DNA of 64,000 nt from an uncultured Pelagibacteraceae bacterium (lineage in GTDB: Bacteria; Pseudomonadota; Alphaproteobacteria; Pelagibacterales; AG-422-B15): contig CACIBF010000002.1 in the NCBI GenBank assembly GCA_902584815.1, positions 1 to 64,000 of the forward strand, read 5' to 3'. The position numbers and the translations under genes are program-made. The notes under the pieces were generated by a model. That model saw nothing but the letters and a program-made list of their open reading frames with translations, was not told where the DNA came from and made no database searches. Positions 27,717-37,530 of the stretch are shown one piece after another (positions within the stretch are counted from its first letter, which is position 1; each line of letters opens with the position of its first letter).

Positions 27717-28681
27717 TTAGAAATAAAATTGTTACCGCTAGTTAATATACTGGATGCCTGACTTATCATATTGTCTACAATTTGTTTAGATGACAATATA
27801 TCATTTATACCTCCAATACCCTGACCGCTGGGCAAGCAGTCTTCATTAACATTTATTTCTTTTATTTTTCCACCAATAGTTCCAAATACATCATCCTGAA
27901 TTGTTTGCATGTATTGAAGAGGAAATTTTTGAATTTGATCTGGATTATCTTCAAATCTTTTTATTCTATCATTTTGAATACATCTACAAGGTTTGCCAGT
28001 GTAAGAACGAGTAATGATTGTATCTTCAATACTTGCATCTAACATATGATCTTTTGCATCTTGATGTGCATGAGCTTCTGTTGACATAATAAATCTTGTT
28101 CCAACCCAAACCCCAACTGCACCAAAAGCTAGAGCTGCTGCCAATCCTCGACCATCGATAATTGATCCAGCCGCTACTACAGGAATTTTAACAGCATCTA
28201 CTACTTGAGGCACTAGTGCCATTGTTCCAATTTTACCAGTGTGTCCTCCACCTTCGGTTCCTTGAGCTACTACAATATCGCAACCTGCTTGCTCTGCTTT
28301 TTTTGCATGATTAACAGTTCCACACATACTTATGACCAACAAGCCGGCATCATGAAGTTTTTCGATTATTGGAAATGGAACTCCAAGGCCTGCAATGAAA
28401 GAAGATGCCCCACTTTCGATTATTGCATCGACACCTTTTTCAAGTTGATCAGGAACAGGTGATAATAAATCAATGCCAAAAGGTTTATCAGTTAATTCTC
28501 TTACTTTCTTAGCTTCACTTTTAATTTCTTCAACAGACATATTTGCAGCTCCTAAAGTACCATATCCTCCTGCATTACTTACAGCTGCGCATACTTCACT
28601 ATATGCAACTCCAGCCATTCCAGCGAGCATAATTGGATGATCCACTTTTAATAATTCATTTAATTTTGTGCGAATAGCCAT
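27713..28681 (-). CDS. Nitronate monooxygenase / 2-nitropropane dioxygenase family
   Basis: A 322-residue FMN-dependent TIM-barrel protein: HPIMLAGMAGVAYSEVCAAVSNAGGYGTLG at the start, AQGTEGGGHTG near residue 145, VVAAGSIIDGRGLAAALAFGAVGVWVGTRF near 168-198. These are hallmarks of the NMO/FabK-like family. The histidine in GGGHTG is the catalytic base in nitronate monooxygenases. It may detoxify nitronates or act as an enoyl reductase. It overlaps tsaC by 26 bases and is probably cotranscribed. Confidence 0.86.
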   Translation of the reverse strand: MAIRTKLNELLKVDHPIMLAGMAGVAYSEVCAAVSNAGGYGTLGAANMSVEEIKSEAKKVRELTDKPFGIDLLSPVPDQLEKGVDAIIESGASSFIAGLGVPFPIIEKLHDAGLLVISMCGTVNHAKKAEQAGCDIVVAQGTEGGGHTGKIGTMALVPQVVDAVKIPVVAAGSIIDGRGLAAALAFGAVGVWVGTRFIMSTEAHAHQDAKDHMLDASIEDTIITRSYTGKPCRCIQNDRIKRFEDNPDQIQKFPLQYMQTIQDDVFGTIGGKIKEINVNEDCLPSGQGIGGINDILSSKQIVDNMISQASSILTSGNNFISN

Positions 28682-29300
28682 GAGATTTTATAACCTTTCT
28701 TATTTGTGATTTATTTAATTGTCCATGCCTTAATATTTTAACTTCATTAGCATATGTTGCAACAAGAGTAGACTCTTTGAAGGTCATTTTTTCATTACTA
28801 AAGATTGCAGTCTTTAGATCTTTACTCAACAATATTTTAAGATTTTTGATGCTTCTTTCATTTTTTTCTTTGTGTAAATTAGCACTTGTTGTAGCTAAAG
28901 GTTTTTTAATATTATTAAGAAGGCTTAACATAGCTTTATTTCTTGGAATTCTTATTCCTATTTTTGACAGTCTTTTATCGCCATTGTAAATTTTTTTCGT
29001 TTTTTTATTTAAAATCAAAGTTAATGGACCTGGCCAAAAATTTTTAGCTAAAATGATGTCTAGCTCATTAAATTCAGCTATTTTTTTTGCTTCTTCTAAA
29101 GACCGAACAAAAATAATCAATGGCATTGTTTTAGGTCTATTTTTAATCTTAAATATTTTTTTAACGGCATACTCATCCTCTGCTAGAGCAGCGAGACCAT
29201 AAACAGTATCTGTAGGCATAACAATAACCTCACCATTTTGTAGACTTCTACTTACCAATTGAATAGTATCGTTACTAGATTTTTTGATTTTATTTAACAT
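28656..29300 (-). CDS. tsaC: Threonylcarbamoyl-AMP synthase (Sua5/YrdC family)
   Basis: The 214-residue protein is a YrdC-domain protein: GEVIVMPTDTVYGLAALA (residues about 23-40), FKIKNRPKTMPLIIFV, FWPGPLTLIL, IGIRIPRN and the ATTSANLH motif near residue 138. It makes threonylcarbamoyl-AMP for the universal t6A37 modification of ANN-decoding tRNAs. The usual C-terminal Sua5 domain is missing, as in TsaC. The YrdC fold begins close to Met1, so the start is well fixed. It lies only four bases from the divergent gene's ATG. Confidence 0.92.
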   Translation of the reverse strand: MLNKIKKSSNDTIQLVSRSLQNGEVIVMPTDTVYGLAALAEDEYAVKKIFKIKNRPKTMPLIIFVRSLEEAKKIAEFNELDIILAKNFWPGPLTLILNKKTKKIYNGDKRLSKIGIRIPRNKAMLSLLNNIKKPLATTSANLHKEKNERSIKNLKILLSKDLKTAIFSNEKMTFKESTLVATYANEVKILRHGQLNKSQIRKVIKSHGYSHKIK

Positions 29301-29304
29301 TTTT

Positions 29305-30240
29305 ATGACAATTACATCTATATTTTATGATAATAGTTTTAAAGGACACGTTTCAAGTCTTAATAATCCTGAATGCTCATCTCGCGTTGAGAATATACTT
29401 GAATTAATCAAAAAAGAAGATTTTAAAAATATATCTATTTTTGAACCTGATGAAATTGATATAAAGCTGATTAATGAGGCTCATGCAAAAGACTTTGTTG
29501 CAGAGACACTCCTTCGATTTCCCAATAATGAAGAAATTGTATATCTTGATCAAGAAACTCCTGTCTCAAAAGAGTCAAAAATAGCAACATTAAAAGCTGC
29601 TGGCTCGGGAATAGATGCTGCAGATATGATCATGAAAGGACACGCTAAAAATTCATTTTGTATTGTCAGACCACCAGGTCATCATGCCTGTTATGATAGA
29701 TCCATGGGGTTTTGCGTATTTAACAATGTAGCAATTTTAGCTCACTATCTAATCAATGCCTATAATTTTGAAAATATTGCAATTATTGATTTTGATGTTC
29801 ATCACGGGAATGGTACTCAAGATATTTTTTATAATAATTCAAAAGTTCACTATTATTCTACTCATCAGTACCCATTATATCCTGGGACAGGAGATACTAA
29901 TGAAACTGGTTGTGGAAATATAATTAATGTACCACTAAAAGCTGGAACTGGTTCTGAGATTTATCAAGAAATTTTTGATCAAAAAATAATGCAAGGATTA
30001 GATGAGCAAAAACCAGACTTTATAATATTATCTGCAGGGTTTGATGCTCATACTGCAGATCCATTGGCAAATCTGAATTTAATTGAAAAAGATTTCGAAG
30101 TAATAACAATGAAATTAAAGTCACTTGCAAATCGGTATTGTGGGGGTAAGATTGTATCTATGTTAGAAGGTGGCTATGATATTCATGCCCTTGAACAATC
30201 AATGATTACTCATTTAAAAGTGTTACAAAACAATGACTGA
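29305..30240 (+). CDS. Histone-deacetylase-family (acetylpolyamine amidohydrolase-like) protein
   Basis: The ATG at 29305 gives 311 residues; the frame extends to a TTG at 29284 that would overlap tsaC. The deacetylase core is complete: RPPGHHA (near residue 123), IDFDVHHGNGTQDIF (near 161), GTGDTNETG, LSAGFDAHTADPL (near 250) and MLEGGYD. The Asp-His-Asp zinc site and the catalytic His pair are visible. Bacterial members deacetylate polyamines, acetoin-pathway proteins or other acetamides. It overlaps xseB by eight bases. Confidence 0.9.
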   Translation: MTITSIFYDNSFKGHVSSLNNPECSSRVENILELIKKEDFKNISIFEPDEIDIKLINEAHAKDFVAETLLRFPNNEEIVYLDQETPVSKESKIATLKAAGSGIDAADMIMKGHAKNSFCIVRPPGHHACYDRSMGFCVFNNVAILAHYLINAYNFENIAIIDFDVHHGNGTQDIFYNNSKVHYYSTHQYPLYPGTGDTNETGCGNIINVPLKAGTGSEIYQEIFDQKIMQGLDEQKPDFIILSAGFDAHTADPLANLNLIEKDFEVITMKLKSLANRYCGGKIVSMLEGGYDIHALEQSMITHLKVLQNND

Positions 30241-30469
30241 AATACCAAACGACATTAAAAAATTATCATTTGAAGATGCTATGTCAGAATTAGAAGAAAT
30301 CGTTGATAATCTAGAGAGTGGAAATATTGATTTGGACAAGTCAATTCAATATTATACAAGAGGTTCCCAAATTAGAGCTCACTGTCAGAAAAAATTAGAT
30401 GAAGCAGTTATGAAACTTGAAGAAATTCAAGTATCTAGTGAAGGTAAAATTTCAAAAAAAACAAAATAA
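30233..30469 (+). CDS. xseB: Exodeoxyribonuclease VII small subunit
   Basis: The 78-residue protein contains the XseB core LSFEDAMSELEEIVDNLESGNIDLDKSIQYYTRGSQIRAHCQKKLDEA, which nearly defines the family. XseB binds XseA to degrade single-stranded DNA. Overlap with the deacetylase gene (ATGACTGA) and eight bases to ispA indicate one operon. The order xseB-ispA is widely conserved; the usual next gene, dxs, is not here. Confidence 0.95.
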   Translation: MTEIPNDIKKLSFEDAMSELEEIVDNLESGNIDLDKSIQYYTRGSQIRAHCQKKLDEAVMKLEEIQVSSEGKISKKTK

Positions 30470-30477
30470 TTGCTCCC

Positions 30478-31287
30478 ATGGAGACATTAAAAAATATTGA
30501 ATCATTCAATAAAAAATTTGAACTATTTTTATCAAAAAAGATTTTAATAAAAAAAAATAATTTAGATAGAGCTATTCATTATTCAGTATTTTCTGGTGGC
30601 AAAAGATTTAGACCTTACCTTGTATCCGTAATGGCTAAAGAATTTAAATTGCCACTCAATCTTACTATGTATCTATCAGGTACAGTTGAACTGTTACACA
30701 ATTATTCACTAGTGCATGATGATCTTCCAGCAATGGATAATGATAAATATAGAAGAGGTCAAAAAACCACCCATTATAAGTTTAATGAATATACGGCTAT
30801 TTTAGCAGGCAACGCTTTACTAACTAAGGCATTTGAACTTCTTGTTTCTAAATCTTTCAAAATTGAAAATGATGTTAGGTCTAACTTAGTGAAAGAGCTA
30901 ACATTTATTTCTGGCGAAGAAGGTCTGCTGAAGGGACAATATCAAGATCTATCCTTAAAAAAATATAATATGAAAAAAAGGCTAAAAATTAATAAATATA
31001 AAACTGGAATGTTGATGGCATTTTGTTGTCAATCGGTTGCGATTGCTTCGTCTAAATCAAAAACAACACAAAATAAAATGTATCAATTGGGTATGGTTAT
31101 TGGAGAAATTTTCCAAATAAATGACGATTTTTCTGATTTTCCAAAAATGAATAAGAAAGATACTAAGATGTATATGTTAAAAAGAGATAGACTTTACAAA
31201 AAATGTATCAAAATAATGAATAACCTGAACTTTAAGAGAAGTGAAAGTTTTCAGATGATTGATTATGTAAGGGATTTAGTTGTCTAG
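30478..31287 (+). CDS. ispA: Farnesyl/geranyl diphosphate synthase IspA-type
   Basis: The 269-residue all-alpha prenyltransferase has [11 protein letters not shown] near residue 37, the first aspartate-rich motif [16 protein letters not shown] near 79, and a second motif INDDFSDF near 218. It condenses IPP and DMAPP to short prenyl diphosphates. It is about 25 residues shorter than E. coli IspA, and the second motif lacks the usual ILD context, so product length is uncertain. It shares CTAG with the convergent aroC. Confidence 0.9.
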   Translation: METLKNIESFNKKFELFLSKKILIKKNNLDRAIHYSVFSGGKRFRPYLVSVMAKEFKLPLNLTMYLSGTVELLHNYSLVHDDLPAMDNDKYRRGQKTTHYKFNEYTAILAGNALLTKAFELLVSKSFKIENDVRSNLVKELTFISGEEGLLKGQYQDLSLKKYNMKKRLKINKYKTGMLMAFCCQSVAIASSKSKTTQNKMYQLGMVIGEIFQINDDFSDFPKMNKKDTKMYMLKRDRLYKKCIKIMNNLNFKRSESFQMIDYVRDLVV

Positions 31288-32369
31288 CCGCACTGAGCTT
31301 TATTTCTCATCAAATGATCAGCCAATACACATGCTGTCATTGCTTCAACTATTGGAACAGCTCTAATCCCAACGCATGGATCATGTCTACCTCGAGTAGA
31401 TATGTTAGTATTTTTATATTTATCATTTATTGTTTTTTGTGATTTTAAAATTGATGAGGTAGGCTTTATTGCAACAGATAATTGAATATCTTGTCCTGAT
31501 GAAATACCACCGAGTATCCCTCCAGAATTATTTGAGGAAAAAATAATCTTTTTATTTTTATTCACTCTGAGTTCATCAGAATTTTCAGCTCCAGTGATAT
31601 CAACAGAATTATTTCCAAGACCAATCTCTACTCCTTTGACAGCATTGATACTTATCATAGCTGAGGCAAGATCTGAGTCTAGTTTACTGTAAACAGGCTC
31701 ACCCAGACCCGTAGGAACATTTTTAGCTTCAACAAAAATTTTTGCACCAACCGATAATCCTTTTTTTCTAATAGCATCTAAATATTCTTCCCAAATTGGA
31801 ATTATCTTTTTATCTGGACAAAAAAATGGATTTTTATTTGTATTTTTCCAATCAAAGTTTCTTGGATTAATAGCTATTTCTCCAACTTGGATAACTGCTC
31901 CATGTATTAAGATATCTTTTTTAGTTAAATGCTTAATGACCTTTCTTGCTATAGCACCAGCAGCGACTCTGCATGCTGTTTCTCTTGCTGAAGATCTTCC
32001 TCCACCACGGTAATCTCTATTTTGATATTTTAAAAAATATGTTAAATCTGCATGACCAGGTCTAAATTTACTTTTTATATCACCATAGTCCTTTGATCTT
32101 TGATCCTTATTCCATATGATGAGAGAAATAGGGGTTCCAGTTGTTTTTCCATTAAATACGCCGGATAAAATTATTACTTTATCGTCTTCTTTTCTTTGGG
32201 TAACAAATTTGGAGGTTCCAGGCTTTCTTTTATCTAGAAATTTTTGAATATCTTTTTCATTTAGCTGAATATTTGGAGGACACCCGTCTATGACACAGCC
32301 AATCGCAGGACCATGAGACTCCCCCCAAGTTGTAAATCTAAAAAGTTTACCAAATGTATTTGATGACAT
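31284..32369 (-). CDS. aroC: Chorismate synthase
   Basis: The 361-residue enzyme carries the three family signatures: [17 protein letters not shown] (near residue 15), [20 protein letters not shown] (near 125) and [19 protein letters not shown] (near the C terminus), plus [16 protein letters not shown]. It converts EPSP to chorismate using reduced FMN, the last shikimate step. It follows ispB with a one-base overlap (TAATG) on the minus strand. Confidence 0.97.
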   Translation of the reverse strand: MSSNTFGKLFRFTTWGESHGPAIGCVIDGCPPNIQLNEKDIQKFLDKRKPGTSKFVTQRKEDDKVIILSGVFNGKTTGTPISLIIWNKDQRSKDYGDIKSKFRPGHADLTYFLKYQNRDYRGGGRSSARETACRVAAGAIARKVIKHLTKKDILIHGAVIQVGEIAINPRNFDWKNTNKNPFFCPDKKIIPIWEEYLDAIRKKGLSVGAKIFVEAKNVPTGLGEPVYSKLDSDLASAMISINAVKGVEIGLGNNSVDITGAENSDELRVNKNKKIIFSSNNSGGILGGISSGQDIQLSVAIKPTSSILKSQKTINDKYKNTNISTRGRHDPCVGIRAVPIVEAMTACVLADHLMRNKAQCG

Positions 32370-33376
32370 TACTTATCTCTAATATGCAAATATTCTACTA
32401 ATGCATCAAGATACACCTTATCTCTAGATCCTTCAAATTTTAAAACTGCTGTTTTGGCTTTTTTAAGATATTTATTTAAAAATTTAATTGATTCAATATG
32501 AGTGTTACAACTTTCCATGATTGAAAGAGTATCAATAAAGTCCTTTTTTGATCTTTTTTTCTTCAAAAAAAACTTTTTAAGCCTTTTTTTATTCAAAGAA
32601 GATGTGTTTCTATAAGCGTGAATAATAGGATAAGTTACCTTTCCTTCATAAAAATCTTTACCAATCATTTTTCCCAGCTTTTTACTTTTTCCAAAATAAT
32701 CAAGGATGTCATCAGATAATTGAAATGCCATACCAAAATGATAACCGAAGCTATTGAGGGATTTTTGAATATTTTTAGGTTGATCAGAAATTATACTTGG
32801 AAGATAACATGAAACCCTAAAAAGTTCCGCTGTTTTGGAATTAATTATAGAAAGATACTTTTTTTCACTAAGATCAATTTTGTATAAATTGTTTACATCT
32901 TGTATCTGGCCACGAGCAAGAATTAGTGATGTTTCTGATAATATTTGAAGTACTTTAATTGATTTATCAGCAACCATAAGCTTGAATGCTTTGCTTAAAA
33001 GATAATCCCCTACAAGTACACTGATCTTATTGCCCCAAATAAGATTAGCACTTTTTTTCCCTCGTCTTAGTTTGCCACCATCAATTACATCATCATGCAA
33101 TAGAGTTGCATTATGTATAAACTCAATACATACAGCTAAATTATATTGTGCTTTACCTCTGTATTTAAGTAATCTTGAAAATAAAAGAGTGAGAACAGGT
33201 CTAAGTTTTTTTCCTTCTGCATTTATAAGATGACTAGCCGCAAGAGTGATTAACTTTTCTTCATCTTGAATATTTTTTTTTATTTGATTATCAACTTTTC
33301 TTATTGATTGAGAGAGACTCCTAAAGAGTCTGTTTATTGGTAATAAATCAGTATTTTTCTCATCTTTTTTTTTCAT
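32369..33376 (-). CDS. ispB: Long-chain polyprenyl (octaprenyl-type) diphosphate synthase
   Basis: The 335-residue prenyltransferase has GKKLRPVL near residue 54, the first aspartate motif [18 protein letters not shown] near 94, and the second [33 protein letters not shown] near 218. This matches IspB, which makes the side chain of ubiquinone. The C-terminal half is lysine-rich. It is divergent from the peptidase gene at 33461 across an 84-base AT-rich gap and upstream of aroC. Confidence 0.9.
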   Translation of the reverse strand: MKKKDEKNTDLLPINRLFRSLSQSIRKVDNQIKKNIQDEEKLITLAASHLINAEGKKLRPVLTLLFSRLLKYRGKAQYNLAVCIEFIHNATLLHDDVIDGGKLRRGKKSANLIWGNKISVLVGDYLLSKAFKLMVADKSIKVLQILSETSLILARGQIQDVNNLYKIDLSEKKYLSIINSKTAELFRVSCYLPSIISDQPKNIQKSLNSFGYHFGMAFQLSDDILDYFGKSKKLGKMIGKDFYEGKVTYPIIHAYRNTSSLNKKRLKKFFLKKKRSKKDFIDTLSIMESCNTHIESIKFLNKYLKKAKTAVLKFEGSRDKVYLDALVEYLHIRDK

Positions 33377-33460
33377 GTCTTAATTTTTGATTTTACTTAT
33401 AATAAACTTTATATAAATACTACGTTATTAGTGTTAATTAAGTAATATATTTATATATTT

Positions 33461-34261
33461 ATGTTCAGCTCAAAAAAAAGAATTAATGTAGTAAATCTCA
33501 GAGGTGTTATTGGTGATTTAGGTCGGTTTCAAAAGGGACTTACTTTTGATAATACCAATAAAATTATAGAACGTGCTTTTACTTTTAAAAAACCACACTT
33601 AGTCATAATTAATATTAATTCTCCAGGAGGCTCACCTGTTCAGTCAGAATTAATTTATAGAAAAATTAGAACATGCGCGAAAGAAAATAATGCTGAGGTA
33701 ATTACGGTAGCTGAAGATGTGGCTGCATCAGGTGGATATATGCTAATGTGCGCAGGTGATAAGTTATTTGCTAATAAGAGCTCTATTGTTGGATCAATTG
33801 GCGTAATAAGTGCATCATTTGGATTCAAAAAGCTTATTGATAAAATTGGAATTAAAAGAAGAGTTTTTACTAAAGGTGATAGAAAATCTTTTCTTGATCC
33901 TTTTGAGGATGTTTCAAAAAAAGATGTCGATAAGTTAATAAAAGTTCAAGATAGTATATTTGAAAACTTTAAAGACTTAGTAATAAGGAGCAGAAAGAAA
34001 AAAATAGAACCAAAGAAAGTATTTAATGGCGAGTTTTGGACAGGTGAACAAGCGAAAGAGCTTGGATTAGTAGATAGTAATGACGATATCGATTCTTATT
34101 TAAAAAAGACTTATGGAAAGAAAATTAAAATAAGAAACATTGAATCTAAAAAATCTTTTATTAAAGGATTAATTGGCGGTAAGTCATCACAACTGAGTTT
34201 AGTTGGAGATCTCGAAGAGACAATTAAAGAAAGTTCATACTGGGGACGATATGGTCTCTAA
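33461..34261 (+). CDS. S49-family serine peptidase (SohB/SppA-like)
   Basis: The 266-residue protein has the S49 core: [10 protein letters not shown] at the start, [36 protein letters not shown] with the probable nucleophile Ser in ASGGY (near residue 90), and [15 protein letters not shown]. SppA-type enzymes degrade signal peptides or membrane proteins. There is no N-terminal membrane segment, so this is a short, apparently soluble form. It overlaps glyS by 11 bases. Confidence 0.86.
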   Translation: MFSSKKRINVVNLRGVIGDLGRFQKGLTFDNTNKIIERAFTFKKPHLVIININSPGGSPVQSELIYRKIRTCAKENNAEVITVAEDVAASGGYMLMCAGDKLFANKSSIVGSIGVISASFGFKKLIDKIGIKRRVFTKGDRKSFLDPFEDVSKKDVDKLIKVQDSIFENFKDLVIRSRKKKIEPKKVFNGEFWTGEQAKELGLVDSNDDIDSYLKKTYGKKIKIRNIESKKSFIKGLIGGKSSQLSLVGDLEETIKESSYWGRYGL

Positions 34262-35606
34262 TTCTATGGAGGATCTTGTCGCTCTATGCAAACGTAGAGG
34301 ATTTATTTTTCAATCAGATGAAATTTATGGTGGTCAAAAAGGACTTTATTCTTTTGGACCAATGGGAGTCGAACTTAAGAATAATTTAAAACAAGCATGG
34401 TGGAAAGCTATGGTGTGGCAAAGAGATGATGTTGAAGGACTTGATGCATCTCTTTTGACGTCTCCAAATGTTTTAAAGTATTCAGGACATGAGGATACAT
34501 TCACTGATCCATTATCCGACTGTAAGGATTGTAAAAGTAGATGGAGAGAGGATCAATTAACAGATGGTATATGTCCAAATTGTGGATCTAAAAATTTAAC
34601 AGAGGCTAGACCTTTTAATTTAATGTTCAAAACATCAATTGGTCCAGTTGACGATGGATCATCCTATGCATATTTAAGACCAGAAACCGCTCAGCAAATA
34701 TTTACCAACTTTAAAAATATTCTTGATTCTACTAATAGAGTGGTTCCATTTGGTGTTGCGCAGATGGGTAAAAGTTTTAGGAATGAGATCACTCCGGGGA
34801 AATTTATTTTTAGAGTTCGAGAGTTTGAGCAAATGGAATTAGAATTTTTTTGTAAGCCAGATACTGATGAAGAATGGTTCAAATATTGGGTTCAATCTCG
34901 AATTGACTGGTGGCTTGAACAGGGAATTAAAAAGGAAAATTTAGAAGTATTCGAGGCGCCGAAAGATGATCTTTCTCATTATTCTAAAGCAACTACTGAT
35001 TTACTCTATAAGTTTCCACATGGATTTGAAGAGTTAGAGGGAATAGCGAATAGACAAGACTTTGATTTAGGGTCCCATTCTAAAAATCAATCTGAATTTA
35101 ATATTAAGGCTGAAGTAATGGAAAACAAGGACTCAACCACGAAATTAGCAGTTCAGGATTTAGATACGAAGGAATGGTATATACCTTTTTGTATTGAGCC
35201 TAGTGCAGGGGTTGAACGTGGTGTGTTTGCACTCTTAAACGAAGCCTATAATGAAGAAGAAGTTGAGGGAAAGACAAGGGTAGTCTTAAGTCTCAAGCCT
35301 CACTTATCACCAATTAAAGCAGCAGTCATTCCACTTAAAAGAAATAATGAGGATCTAGTAAACCATGCAAAAGATTTAAAAAATAAATTACAAATGCTCG
35401 GTATGGGTAGAGTCATATTAGAAAATTCAGGAAATATTGGTAAAAGCTATAGAAGGCACGATGAGGTCGGTACGCCAATTTGTATTACAGTGGACTTTGA
35501 AACTCTTGAGAATCAAACTGTAACTGTTCGAGATCGTGATACGATGGAACAGAAAAGACTTGGGCCTGAAGAATTAATAAATTACTACGGACAATATTTT
35601 GATTAA
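34251..35606 (+). CDS. glyS: Glycyl-tRNA synthetase, dimeric (alpha2) type
   Basis: The ATG at 34251 ([18 protein letters not shown]) is preferred over 34203 because it has an upstream GGGGAC and matches where family members begin; it gives 451 residues. The class II core includes [54 protein letters not shown] and [13 protein letters not shown] CxxC..CxxC zinc pair lies near residues 85-110. The anticodon-binding domain is C-terminal. Most proteobacteria instead use the alpha2beta2 GlyQ/GlyS enzyme, so this type is notable. Confidence 0.93.
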   Translation: MVSNSMEDLVALCKRRGFIFQSDEIYGGQKGLYSFGPMGVELKNNLKQAWWKAMVWQRDDVEGLDASLLTSPNVLKYSGHEDTFTDPLSDCKDCKSRWREDQLTDGICPNCGSKNLTEARPFNLMFKTSIGPVDDGSSYAYLRPETAQQIFTNFKNILDSTNRVVPFGVAQMGKSFRNEITPGKFIFRVREFEQMELEFFCKPDTDEEWFKYWVQSRIDWWLEQGIKKENLEVFEAPKDDLSHYSKATTDLLYKFPHGFEELEGIANRQDFDLGSHSKNQSEFNIKAEVMENKDSTTKLAVQDLDTKEWYIPFCIEPSAGVERGVFALLNEAYNEEEVEGKTRVVLSLKPHLSPIKAAVIPLKRNNEDLVNHAKDLKNKLQMLGMGRVILENSGNIGKSYRRHDEVGTPICITVDFETLENQTVTVRDRDTMEQKRLGPEELINYYGQYFD

Positions 35607-36261
35607 AAAAAATAAGTCAGATTATATAAAACCATTACCAGATAAGCTTATTACACAATATAGAGGATGGAAGTCTTCTGGGTTTTTAAAACATAAAAAT
35701 TTGTTTGAAAAATTGTCTTTAGAAGGTCAAAAACCTTCAGCCATGATCATATCATGTGTAGACTCTAGGGTTCAATCAACTCAAATATTTGACACTGAGC
35801 CTGGCAGTTTTTTTATTCATCGTAATATTGCAAACCTTGTTCCACCTTATGACCGAGATAGTGATAACACTGGAACTGCAGCTGCGCTCGAATTTGCTGT
35901 TTGTGGTTTAAAAGTATCTCATATTATTATTTTAGGACACTCAGGATGTGGGGGAATTAAAAATGGATATCATTTATGTAAAAATGATAAAAAAAACGCT
36001 GATTTATTTTTTGTAAATAAGTGGCTTAGTATCCTAAAGCCTGCTTTTAATAAACTTTCACTTCACAACAGTGACCAATCAGGAATAGAAGAACTTGAAA
36101 AAACTAGTATCAAAACATCTATTGATAATTTAATTGAGTTTCCTTTTATTAAAAATGAACTTGAGGAGGACACACTATCTATTCATGGACTATGGCATGA
36201 TATTGCCTCTGGAAATTTGGAAATACTAGATCCCGAGACTATGAAATTTAAGAGTTGTTAA
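35599..36261 (+). CDS. Beta-class carbonic anhydrase
   Basis: The 220-residue protein shows the zinc site of beta-carbonic anhydrases: Cys in [12 protein letters not shown] (with Asp/Arg dyad), [11 protein letters not shown], and His/Cys in [13 protein letters not shown]. It interconverts CO2 and bicarbonate, probably for carboxylation enzymes and pH balance. The start is a TTG that overlaps the glyS stop by eight bases. It converges on a CBS-domain gene with a 14-base overlap. Confidence 0.92.
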   Translation: MIKKNKSDYIKPLPDKLITQYRGWKSSGFLKHKNLFEKLSLEGQKPSAMIISCVDSRVQSTQIFDTEPGSFFIHRNIANLVPPYDRDSDNTGTAAALEFAVCGLKVSHIIILGHSGCGGIKNGYHLCKNDKKNADLFFVNKWLSILKPAFNKLSLHNSDQSGIEELEKTSIKTSIDNLIEFPFIKNELEEDTLSIHGLWHDIASGNLEILDPETMKFKSC

Positions 36262-36676
36262 TATAGTTTCTTAGATTTTTATTTTCTTCTTTGTAATTCT
36301 CAATTAAATGATTTACGACATCACCAATTGATACAATTCCTTTCAATTCATCATTATTCATAATAAGCATATGTCTAATTTTTTTTTCAGTCATGGTTTC
36401 CATAAGTTCAGTAACAGAAATATTAAGATCACAAGAAATTATTTTTTTTGTCATGATATTAGTAACTGTTTCGTCATTGCTAAAGTTTTCTTGATGAATT
36501 TTTCTCGCAATATCCCTCTCAGAGATTATTCCAATAACTTTGCCACCTGAGGCTAGTATAGGCATAGCACCTAAATTATTTTTTGCTAGGGCTTCGCTAG
36601 CGGTTTTTAAAGTATCGTTTTCACCTAGAGAGTAGCAGTCTCTTTCGGCTAACTTTCTAACCAATCTTCCTGCCAT
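36248..36676 (-). CDS. CBS-domain pair protein
   Basis: The 142-residue protein is two tandem CBS domains (about residues 8-60 and 75-130). Typical motifs are LGAMPILASGGKVIGIISERDIARKI and IRHMLIMNNDELKGIVSIGDVVNHLI. Stand-alone CBS pairs bind adenine nucleotides and act as energy or redox sensors for a partner enzyme. No catalytic domain is attached. The partner is unknown. Confidence 0.9.
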   Translation of the reverse strand: MAGRLVRKLAERDCYSLGENDTLKTASEALAKNNLGAMPILASGGKVIGIISERDIARKIHQENFSNDETVTNIMTKKIISCDLNISVTELMETMTEKKIRHMLIMNNDELKGIVSIGDVVNHLIENYKEENKNLRNYINNS

Positions 36677-36745
36677 ATCTATTATTTTCTAGTAATTTAA
36701 AACAAATATAAAGAACTATAGATAATCTAAATAATTGAAATTATT

Positions 36746-37060
36746 CTATTTTCTGTCAGGAAGACTTTTTATCATTGATAGATTTTTAAGTTCTGCAGCA
36801 GTCCGTCTATTTTTTGCAAGCTCTTGATATTCAGGATCATTAAACCATTCTCTCGCTTTTTCTGGCGATGGAAATGAAAAAATTATAGCTCTTCCTTCGA
36901 GAGGAGATGATCCTTCAAAAGTTTCTACAGAATCGTCATAGGTAACAAATTCTCCATCATATTTTTTTAATATTGGGAAAAAGCCTTTTTCATATATTTG
37001 ATATATATCTTTATCATTTATCTTTAGGTTGGCTATCATAAATACTTTTTGTTCACTCAT
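36746..37060 (-). CDS. DUF1330 family protein
   Basis: The 104-residue protein has the ferredoxin-like DUF1330 pattern: MIANLKINDKDIYQIYEKGF, then SPLEGRAIIFSFPSPEKAREWFNDPEYQELAKNRRTAAE. The family is found beside catabolic genes; no reaction is established. It is divergent from the CMD-family gene, and the shared 83-base gap holds a TetR-type palindrome at 37120-37133. It may therefore belong to the same regulon. Confidence 0.8.
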   Translation of the reverse strand: MSEQKVFMIANLKINDKDIYQIYEKGFFPILKKYDGEFVTYDDSVETFEGSSPLEGRAIIFSFPSPEKAREWFNDPEYQELAKNRRTAAELKNLSMIKSLPDRK

Positions 37061-37119
37061 TATCTTTTCTTTCTATTATTTTTATATTTTTAAAATCATT
37101 TATTGAAGTATATATAAAA

Positions 37120-37133
37120 TGAGATTAGTCTCA
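37120..37133. promoter_or_regulatory. Palindromic operator candidate 1 (TGAGATTAGTCTCA)
   Basis: A 14-bp near-perfect palindrome ends ten bases before the ATG of the CMD gene. The same element (TGAGAGTAGTCTCA), with matching flanks (TATATAAAA before, AATTAT.ATTTATGA after), occurs at 41558-41571 before the SDR gene and beside a tetR gene. This size and symmetry suit a TetR dimer. Overlap with the probable promoter and 5' leader would give repression. Confidence 0.72.
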
Positions 37134-37143
37134 ATTATAATTT

Positions 37144-37524
37144 ATGACATATAAAATCGATAAAGAAAAAAGAGAAAAAGGTCTTAAAATAATGGAGCAG
37201 ATGGGTCTCATCAAAAGTGGTGATAAACCAATATCAAGGGACTTTATGGCCCATATAGTTGATGCTCTTTACGGAACGATTTGGTCTAGAGATGAAGTAA
37301 TTAATCTTCAAGAAAGAAGCCTAATCACAGTTGCTGTTCTTGTTGCTTTAAATAGAGAAAATGAATTAAAGATTCATTTTAGAGGAGCATTAAATCTTGG
37401 TATATCAAAAGAAAAGCTCGAAGAAATGATATTGCATGTTGCACATTATAGTGGATTTCCAACTGGTGTAAGCGCAAATCAAATTTTAAATGAAATTGTT
37501 TCTGACTTCAAAAAAGAAAAGTAA
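37144..37524 (+). CDS. Carboxymuconolactone decarboxylase (CMD) family protein
   Basis: The 126-residue protein has the CMD fold: SRDFMAHIVDALYGTIWSRDEVINLQERSLITVAVLVAL, then ILHVAHYSGFPTGVSANQI. The AhpD-type CxxC motif is absent, so it resembles gamma-carboxymuconolactone decarboxylase-like proteins rather than AhpD. It starts ten bases after a candidate TetR operator, and the GST gene follows six bases later. A role in a ring-cleavage catabolic route is inferred from context. Confidence 0.82.
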   Translation: MTYKIDKEKREKGLKIMEQMGLIKSGDKPISRDFMAHIVDALYGTIWSRDEVINLQERSLITVAVLVALNRENELKIHFRGALNLGISKEKLEEMILHVAHYSGFPTGVSANQILNEIVSDFKKEK

Positions 37525-37530
37525 TACTTA

